This document shows, piece after piece, positions 56,512 to 64,000 of a stretch of 64,000 bases of DNA. Every line of letters starts with the position of its first letter. Within the stretch, counting starts at the first letter, position 1. Made by a program: the position numbers and the translations under genes. Under the pieces are notes generated by a model. That model saw nothing but the letters and a program-made list of their open reading frames with translations. It did no database searches and had not been told where the DNA came from. Location of the stretch: contig WSUB01000012.1 of the NCBI GenBank assembly GCA_019633425.1, positions 1 through 64,000 on the forward strand, read 5' to 3'. The stretch is from Tulasnella sp. 424. Its lineage: Eukaryota > Basidiomycota > Agaricomycetes > Cantharellales > Tulasnellaceae.

Positions 56512-59079
56512 TCCATTTCGAACAGTCCAGCCTTTCCTGACAGCAGTGCTCCGGAACTCTCGGATGCTTCTTCGTAACCTTCGCACATTTCATTCTGGAC
56601 TGGGTAACCCAAGTTGCACACGACGGACGAGTGTCGGCGGATAAGATGAAATATCCCCGACAACGTCTTTCCCACTGAGCTCGGCTTATGCCGTGGTGAC
56701 TCATTACTAGGGCAAGAGGGCCGAGCACGTCGAGAGGGAAGTCCATGGCCGTTGCCCGTTTCTTTGCTGAGCGACCTCGTCATCGAAGAAGCGCAGGACG
56801 TTGGCTTCGCATGCTGCCACCGAACGCCCCCATGGTTTTCATTTGGTAGACGATCCTCAGGTCGGGACGTGGTGTTTCACCCAAATGAACCACGATGGTA
56901 CTTCGCTCGGTGTCGCGATGTCCTCCCCAACTCGTCGAGTTGACAAATGGGGAAAGCGAGGCCCAAGGGAAGCGACACGCCTAATAGCGCTGAGAACGCA
57001 TCCAAGAACAACCACATGGAGTCAAGCCCTTGCCAGATAAAACCACCCAGAGACAACCTTCGGCCGGTGTTGGAAGTTGACTTGCAAGACCTTTTTTTCT
57101 GGCAGTCGCCGGGAGGGTCTTTAAGACTCGTCCCGCTTGCCACACGTTTTAGCTCGGTACGATCGCGATCCGCCGGAGTTCAAAAATCCTCCCGCTAGCG
57201 TCGGATCAACTTGATCGAAGCGCGTGGATACCACGCTTCGGGGCGTTCATTTTGTTGAAGGGGATCGCACTAGTGAACGCTAATAGAGCGATGGTGAAAG
57301 GTTGTGTAGCGGTCGTCTTGATCCCATGTGGCTGAATCAGCGCGGTGACAAGCTGATTGGACGGGACTGAGTCGACGAATTCTTGTTCGGCTCTGATCCC
57401 GCCGTCTCTCAACAAGATCTTGGGGGGCTTAGAGACTCGTCAATCGGGACCCACTCATCAAGCTTTCGAGCCCATTGGATCCGAATACTGGCCAGAGCGT
57501 TGACTTTGCTGGCGGAAGAGACGTCAAAGAGCCCATTCCGTCGTTCGTGGCGCTGGACATTTTGACTCAATCCCAGCGGACCTGCATCGCGGGGGGTGTC
57601 GTTGTGATCGCACGCGCGAACGGTGCTCCACTGCTCCGAGTGACTCCCAAAACCCTCCTCTGAGCACCGTTGGTCTTGGAGACCTCCTGCGAGCCCTCAA
57701 GTACAGAGAGTCTTCAATGACAGCCGAAATGGGAGGATTACGGTATCTCGGCCCTTTGTCCCGATGTTGAAGTATTAGCCGACTTGATAAGGAAGGCGTT
57801 CCAGTGAAGGAAGGTGATCCGCATTGGGAAGGTGTCTTCCACCGATCCCGTCGAAGCCGCTCGTCGACGAGAATGCAGAACTTGATGAAGGTCAAAAAGA
57901 GAGAGAGCGAGAGAGAGAATGAGGGGGACTGGGCTGAGTTTGCCGCCAGGTCCCAGTCTGGACTAGAAATTCATTTCGCGCGACCAGGCAACGGCCTCGT
58001 TTTCTTCAACCAACCCAAGGCCTTCAACAAAGGTCCGCCCAGAATTCCCAATTCGAGTATCAAAGCGCCTTGTATAACCCGATGACCGAGCCCCCCTATT
58101 CTACCAGCAGCGCTGCCTTAGAGCGACACTTCCTCTCGTTCTCATATCCCTCTTTTCCTCACTTGAACGCTCGTTCGTCGGCATCAACAGTCCACCAAGT
58201 ATCGATGGAGGCCAGCTCCAGCTTTCGGTCTATCTTTCTAGTACCTCGGCCCCGAAAACTCGGTCCATAACCTCAGCCCGTCAACGATTAGAACTTGGAC
58301 TTCACACCCATCTCCATCCCCCGAGATATGGCAAAGCAGGACTTTCGTTCAAGGCCCCGTGCCTCCTGGCTCTTCCCAGCACCAGAATCCTCTCACCCGT
58401 CCCCCAGTCGCACGGAGTTTCGCCTCGACCCTCCGTGGTCGTTGATTGATGGCCTCTAGCGACCGGAGCTTCGGCACGCCAATCAGGGTATTAACGAATC
58501 AAACCAGCCTCCGTTAGAATTTCCAGTAAGTCTTCCCGTTGGTTCGACAGTCGTCGTGCCCCCTTCGCTCATTCTACATCCTCGCGCTGAATGTAGGATG
58601 TCTTCTCCCCTCACACTCCATCCCCTCTGCGGTTGCACTCCGGTCATCTCAAACAAATAACGCCTAAATGAAAAAAGTCCTCTCACTCGATTTCTCCCCG
58701 CTGCCAACCGCGCCGCTCGGCCCAGATCGCCTTCGCTCAACGCCTTCAGTTATCCAACGTCAGTCCAACACCCGATCCTCCGCCCATACAGTCACTCAAC
58801 GCCCCCGATTAGACTGCGTCTATTTTGCAAATGGTTCCTTCACTCTGCATTTGTCGGGCCTGCGCGCCACCAGCCGGCGACCCCTGGATCGTGCCTAAGT
58901 TTCGCGGTCAATCATCTCCACAACGTGGTTGCGGGCATTTGATGGCGACGGGAACAATAAACCTTTCGAATTTCATCGTCGAGGCATCGTACTGGGAAGA
59001 GACGAGTATTTGAAATATCTTCGGAAGCGGCCGATTCGGGGTTCAACAAGTCAAATGCCAGTGTCGTGTGTCAACCACC
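56512..59079. other. No gene recognised
   Basis: Frames of 60-120 codons occur on both strands (for example 57524-57895 minus and 57475-57663 plus, the latter with TCIAGGVVVIARANGAP) but none chains into a recognisable product and no splice logic emerges. The region may hold decayed genes or transposon remnants. Confidence 0.4.
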
Positions 59080-60190
59080 CACACCGGACCGCAAAAAGTA
59101 TGCTGCGCGGAAGTGGCGTCGATATGCCTATCGAGTTCCGCGGAAAGACGGGTTCGTGGTTCACGATGATCTCGCAAGCTTCTCGACCTTTCTGACCTTC
59201 GGGACTTATAGTCCATACGCATCATATCATCACTCGAGAATCTTTCAATCCAGGAGTAACCACGTCCGAGGAATGTTGGTCAGTTCGTAATGGCCAACGC
59301 GTTCACCGCAGGGGCAAGACCTTGCTGGAGAGGAGTCCCATGCCCTCCAGCCTTCTCCGCTTTTTTTTTGCTCTACAACCGTCATCGCACTTTGAGGAAC
59401 CCTGTGAGATAGATGCTTCACCTGATCTGTCAGTTCTGTCACAGAAAATTAAAGTTGTGTTATAAACCTCCACCAGCTTGCAAGCAGAGGTTTCGCAATG
59501 CCGCTGGCCTCAGCACAACTCCACCGGATTACTCCACACTATCCTCGCTGATGCTTGGATTTAAAAGCACGTAGCATGTGAGATAGATACTCCACTTGAT
59601 CTGCCAATTGCGTCTCAGAAAACTAAAGATGTGTTATAAAGCTCCACCAGCTTTGAAGCTTAGGTTTTCGCAATGCCGTTAACCTCAGCGCGGTATGTCG
59701 GCCATCCACGCTGGACTGCGAAATGTACTCCATGCTACGCGGAAGTGACGTCGACATGCTTATCTAGTGCCGCGAAAAGACGGGTTCGTGATTCACGACG
59801 GTCTCGCGAGTTTGGCGACTCTTCTGACCTTCGAGACCTATAGTGTATACACACCATCTCGTTAATTGAGAGCCTTTCAAACCAGGAGTAACCGCGTCCG
59901 AGGAGTGTTGGTCAGTTCTTAACGACCAAAGCGTTCGCCGCAGGGCAAGACCTTGCTGGAGAGGAGTCCCCCCACCCTCTACCCTTCTCCACTTTGCTCT
60001 ACGACCGTCACTGCACTTGGAAGAAGCATGTGAGATAGATAATCCACTTGATCCGCCGATTGTGTCTCAGAAAACTAACGATGTGTTATAAACCTCCACC
60101 AGCTTGCAAGCAGAGGTTTTCGCAATACCGCTAGCCTCACACAACTCCACCGATTACTCCCCGTTCTCCTCGCTGCATGCTTGAATTGAA
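59080..60190. repeat. Diverged tandem duplication, unit ~625 bp, with three ~115-bp sub-repeats
   Basis: 59080-59540 and 59705-60190 are related (shared GGAGTAACC, GGGCAAGACCTTGCTGGAGA and GTGTTATAAACCTCCACCAG). A ~115-bp sub-repeat starting TGTGAGATAGAT occurs at about 59405, 59577 and 60029. No terminal repeats or coding capacity are seen. Confidence 0.7.
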
Positions 60191-60321
60191 AAGTTCGTTC
60201 TAACCTGCTTGGTACTGAAGTGCATAATGGAACTCCTGTCATTGAACGTCGTTCGGATCTTCCTCTGTCGGTATACGAAACGCCGCATCACACGTAGGAA
60301 ATGCCCCTGCAATCAGATTTG

Positions 60322-60755
60322 TCAGCAGACAGTTTGAGCAGAGTATGATATGAATTTGGTGTCATTATGGAAGGTACATTGGTCGTAGAACTTGAGGCGA
60401 GGGAAACTGAGTCCGGCAACTTTCTCGTAGCCGAACCGGCAAGCTCCACGGCTGCGCTCGGCAACCGAGACCGTCCGCCCGTCGCGTAAAACCACAACCA
60501 TCTCTCCCTCCACCGCACCGGCTCTGAATGGAAGCTTTTGGATCCTAAATATTTGGCCCGACGTTTGGACGTGGGCCGGAGGGAAGCCGGCGGTAGTCTG
60601 CGCGGAATCCCGCGATGAGGTCTTGTGGGTAAAAAATTAGTACCGAGACACCTCCACTTTTCACTCGGACTCAGGATGCCAAGACTCTGCATCGACAACG
60701 GCCCGACGGAGAGGAATAGAGCGAGGTAGCCAAGAACTAGAGTGGAGGAAACCAT
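60322..60755 (-). CDS. Possible secreted protein, frame not resolved
   Basis: A minus-strand start at 60755 opens with a signal-peptide-like segment (VLGYLALFLSVGPLSMQS). About 150 bp further on, a different frame down to 60322 reads protein-like sequence with three cysteines (GACRFGYEKVAGLSF, DQCTFHNDTKFIS and a final TVC-stop). A GT donor and several AG acceptors lie between (for example GTGTCT near 60647), but none I tried keeps frame, so an intron is unsolved or a frameshift exists. Low confidence; it could be a small secreted protein. Confidence 0.3.
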
Positions 60756-61357
60756 ATTATAGTTGGCATTTCGAAGCTTTGGTGGGTCGGGAAGGGACCT
60801 CAGCTGCAAAGGCCCATCGCCGATTCTCGAACCTAGCACCAGGCACCGGCCACATGTGGCATCTACGAGGCTATCGGGGTCGAATATCCAGTAGATGGGA
60901 CGAATTTCTGGGAGTGGAGGGTTCGGGAGGTGCCATGGCCGATGGGGAAGGGCTTATTGGTCATGCAATGTGCGTCACGCACCGGGGCATCAGTCAGCAA
61001 GACCCAAGTTGGCACTTCTCTCCCATTCGCCCCTTTCCTCGCATCTTTAAGGCCCGTCAGCATTACCATATGCCTTTGTATGCATCATATCTCTAGTAAG
61101 TCCCGGGGTTCTTCGCATAAGCGTGCCCACCCTCCATTCCCGCACGCGATGACAGAACTTTACTGATGATCCTTGCCTACTCCGCACTTCACCGCACCCA
61201 CCAGAAGGATTCTTAAACAGCCAACCACCATCGAGACTTTCGAAATTTCTTGTCTTCCCCTCCACCTTCATCTCTCGATTTTCCAATCCCCGACTACGCC
61301 TAGCGCTCAGCGCCAAATACGCCAAAGCCTTGCCTACCTATCTCCCCAAGCCCTCAA
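60756..61357. promoter_or_regulatory. Upstream region of the DsbA-like gene
   Basis: No gene. The last 150 bp before the start at 61358 are C/T-rich (CTTCCCCTCCACC, CTACCTATCTCCCC), as in many fungal promoters. Confidence 0.4.
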
Positions 61358-62572
61358 ATGACTGAAGTAGCAGCGCCTTTCTTCCCGCAATCGCCCATGT
61401 CTCCTCTCGATGATGGGTTCGACTCTCCTCCCCTGTTCGATGGGCGCAAGGTGGGTGTTTCGGCGTCTGCCCGAATGTGTCTCGTAAGACTAATTTGGTC
61501 CACCCCGCGCAGCTCAAACTTACAATCTATCAAGATCCCACCTGTCCATGGTGCTACATCGGAGAGCGAGAGATGCAATGGGCTCTCCAGATACTCAAAG
61601 AGCAGGAAATCGATGTGAAAGTGGAGATCGAGTTCAGACCTTTCGTCGTAGACCCGACATTGCCTGCTGATCGCCCAGTGAATAAGGTACGTGAACCATC
61701 ACGTCACTTTCAATCCAGACCTCGTCACCTAACGTCCGCGCCTTTCCTTCAGCTTGAGCATTATTACCAGCGATATGGCAGCAGGGCTACCCTTTGGCAG
61801 AAGCTCGTTGCAGCAAGAGGTGCTGCCGTCGGCATCGACTTGTGAGTTCGCCTTTCCCTACACGAACATTCCTTTCCCAACTGGCTTCCATTACGATATA
61901 CTGATTTGGTAAACCTAAAATAGTAAATTCGGTGGACCAGCTCGATCGCCGCTCATGTGTCAACGCTTGATTATGAAGGCTGGTGAAATCGGTGGAGGTG
62001 AAGCTCAAAAGGTTAGTTACCCCTTTGCCTTTCTCTGACTGATCATGCCGCTGATGGTGGGCTGATTGTGCTTCTTTTCTGCCGCACGTCATTGTATAGG
62101 CTTTGTTCGAAGAGATCTCACGACGAGTGCTCGAGCAAGAGAAAGACGTTGGTTGCCTCAGCGTCCTATCAGAATCAGCGGCTGCCTCCGGCCTCATGTG
62201 TGCCGAACGGGTGAGAGACTGCCTCCACTCACAAAGCCGTCAGGCTGACTGGAGCTGACCAACAACCATTCATCTATCCTAGGCGATTGCTTTCTTGACG
62301 TCCGATCAACTCCAGGATGAAGTTGAGCAGCAGGTCGCTCTAGCCCGACAGAAAGGTATCACCGGCGTGCCCTTTGCCGTTATTAACGACAAGTACGCTG
62401 TGTGCGGTGGGCTCCCGAAGGAAAAGTACCTCGATGTAAGCCCCTTTTACACACCACTGCGCCCACAAGCCGGATGACCTGACCCCTTTCAATCTTAATC
62501 TTATTTCAGGTCTTTACAAAAGTCGTTCGCGGTGAAGTCACTGAATCCTGTCCCGTGAACGACAGGAGATAG
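61358..62572 (+). CDS. DsbA/FrnE-family thioredoxin-fold oxidoreductase
   Basis: Seven exons (61358-61450, 61513-61686, 61753-61841, 61924-62011, 62100-62210, 62283-62435, 62510-62572) give 256 aa. The fold is that of the DSBA-like (PF01323, FrnE/2-hydroxychromene-2-carboxylate isomerase-like) family: LTIYQDPTCPWCYIGEREM with the CPWC redox pair (C42, C45), an inserted helical domain (ALFEEISRRVLEQEKDVGCL, SAAASGLMCAER) and the cis-proline loop KGITGVPFAVIN. It likely carries out thiol-disulfide exchange or glutathione-dependent reactions in the cytosol; no signal peptide is visible. Length and motif order are normal for the family. Confidence 0.9.
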
Positions 62573-63195
62573 CTGCCAGAAAGCTGTCAGCAAAAGAAAC
62601 TGGCTCTTTCCCCACTCTGCCAGTTATGATTTCAGTTCCGGACATTCTGCCTTTGATCATGCACTTCTTCCTATGTCTTTGGGCTCTATTCTCCACCTTT
62701 CTTTCTTTGTTTTTTTCTTTCTCTCTCTCATGCTCTCTCCTCGTCTCTTTTCGTTTGCCACTGCTTTTTCGTCAACCCGCATTTGTAACTCTAGTCACAT
62801 TTTTCCGATCACCGCAGTCCTGGGCCCTCTTTTATGCTATTTTTCCCTCTGCTACGCCCGCCCGGCCGCCGATAAGCCAACGGGCATGACGAGAACTGCC
62901 CGACCTTGCTGACTAGGATCTCTCAGCACGACGAGAGGGAGGGCACTCAGCTCCCATGCCAAGAATGATCAGGGTTGAATCAGGAATATCTTTCTCGGTA
63001 TCTTCATGCCGTGCTTTCCAAGTCTCGTAGAGAAACCTCCACCCCCAAGGAGCATGCATACGTCGGACTTTCAATACCTTGAATTCCGCAATGATACAAA
63101 ATGGCGAAATAAGATGAACAGGGAGGTGTAAAGACAGTGTCCGTGTTTGGTTTAAGAGAGGTAGTTTTAGGGACGACTTGAATGATGGTCTGTCG
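62573..63195. other. Convergent intergenic region, CT-rich
   Basis: Lies between the 3' ends of the DsbA-like gene and TAM41. 62670-62780 is CT-rich (long T/C runs), and the frame at 62626-62889 is hydrophobic only because of it. No gene is seen. Confidence 0.5.
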
Positions 63196-64000
63196 TTATG
63201 AACGACCTTTCCACCATTTCCCGACTTTGGTCACGCTGTAGCGAGCGCTCTTGAATACACCAGCTGTCACTATGCCTTTGAGGCTTTGAGCCGTTGCTGG
63301 TCCTCGAACGATGCCTTGGAGGGCTGTGAAAGAACGAAAGAACGTCGCTTAAGTCACTGCAACAGGCTCAATAGTGGGGGAAGAACCCTTACAAGAGTCG
63401 ATGACGCTTGGGAGGTCCTCATCTGAGGCGACCTTCAGCCAGAATGTTGCCTCATCTCCTTCCTTCATCGCAGCAAACTCGGGCGATTTGGCAAGGTATC
63501 GCTGTTCGACGTGAGTCAAGAGGTTCAACGGAAGTTTCCGCAGATGAGCCATCCGCATCTTCCCCTCTACGTCTTGCTATAAATGTGTGGACACCATCAG
63601 AACTGGACGTCCGTCGTGGTGACCGAATCGATCCAACACACCTCGACGATACGCTTGCCCGGGCTCCAATGAACCCCGGGTATGCCACTCGCCAACTTCC
63701 AGTACAGTTCATGGAACCATTCTTCCTGCAAGCTCACGATATTGCGGACTTTGGAACGGTTCTCTGCTGGTAGTTTCATCCGTGGGTCCCCAGCATAGCT
63801 GAATGCAGTGATCGTCTCGAACAATTGGCGTTCGGTGAACTCGGCAGGGAGGACGAGAAGGGCCGTCCGGAGTGCGTGAGCAAGGTTGACCTGTTGAGTG
63901 AGCCGTATTCGAGGGTCGTCCTTGATAATTCGTATTGGTTTGTGCATCCGACCTGAGAGGTAGAGAGTCTTCCAAGTGAGAAGGTCCGACGTGAGAGTGT
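63196..64000 (-). CDS. TAM41: TAM41, mitochondrial CDP-diacylglycerol synthase (5' end beyond the window)
   Basis: Three exons are visible (64000-63642, 63576-63393, 63323-63196) and the N-terminal part lies outside. Diagnostic pieces are DLLTWKTLYLSGRMHKPI, the conserved SYAGDPRMKLPAENRSKV with the downstream NIV and Q, and the C-terminal SLKGIVTAGVFKSARYSVTK followed by WWKG. TAM41 makes CDP-diacylglycerol from phosphatidic acid and CTP on the matrix side of the inner mitochondrial membrane, the first step to cardiolipin. The first intron (63577-63641) uses an acceptor TTTATAG giving QDVEGKMRM; the second is in phase 1. It is convergent with the DsbA-like gene. Confidence 0.93.

Noticed and set aside
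62626..62889. Hydrophobic plus frame resembling a membrane protein
   Set aside because: It is a product of CT-rich sequence in the convergent 3' region of the DsbA-like and TAM41 genes; no splice or motif support.

Overview
The window looks like nuclear DNA of a filamentous fungus, most likely a basidiomycete (Agaricomycetes). Genes are broken by many 45-65 bp GT-AG introns with CTAAC/CTGAC-like branch sites. A CBM1 module sits on a GH43 enzyme, the kinases have the HGDLK catalytic loop common in basidiomycete TKL-type kinases, and a DUF6699-type gene is present. A Cantharellales (Tulasnella/Rhizoctonia-like) source is only a guess from the kinase-TPR and F-box families.

Left part (1-42 kb) is accessory and built from segmental duplications. 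It holds three genes joining a protein kinase domain to a tetratricopeptide (TPR) array: K1 (1547-4088, minus), K2 (11468-15012, plus) and K3 (20671-24889, plus). K2 and K3 are recent duplicates whose TPR arrays are 120-bp minisatellites with almost identical units, 17 versus 22 TPRs. A unit of about 4.2 kb carrying a secreted GH43-CBM1 glycoside hydrolase is present at 5.95-10.16, 25.74-29.94 and 37.2-41.3 kb, plus a 0.8 kb fragment at 31.9-32.7 kb. Only the last full copy (37437-39631) is an intact gene, with eight exons and 593 aa; the others are frameshifted. A third duplicated block (17.2-18.7 and 35.5-36.5 kb) holds a small unknown gene and its ruined copy. A truncated MPDU1-like PQ-loop gene lies at 19.3-19.9 kb. 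A 1.36 kb insertion with terminal inverted repeats separates the K2 3' flank from the rest of the block shared with K3.

Middle part (41.5-52.2 kb) has three F-box genes. The second F-box gene spans a 99-N scaffold gap that is probably artificial, because the same 78 bp lies on both sides of it. The second and third F-box genes share a duplicated divergent-promoter block that also copied the first 17 codons of the eIF3e gene. The full eIF3e gene is at 50517-52158.

Right part (52-64 kb) is more ordinary: a DUF6699-like gene, a GSKIP-domain gene, a 13-exon caspase/metacaspase-like gene, a poorly coding stretch with tandem repeats (56.5-60.3 kb), a DsbA/FrnE-like oxidoreductase, and the mitochondrial CDP-diacylglycerol synthase TAM41, which runs off the right edge.

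The most interesting theme is the kinase + highly identical TPR array architecture in a duplication hotspot. It resembles, by inference only, fungal NLR-type recognition proteins whose repeats evolve in concert. Exon boundaries were read by eye from splice signals, frame continuity and paralogue comparison; none is backed by transcripts.
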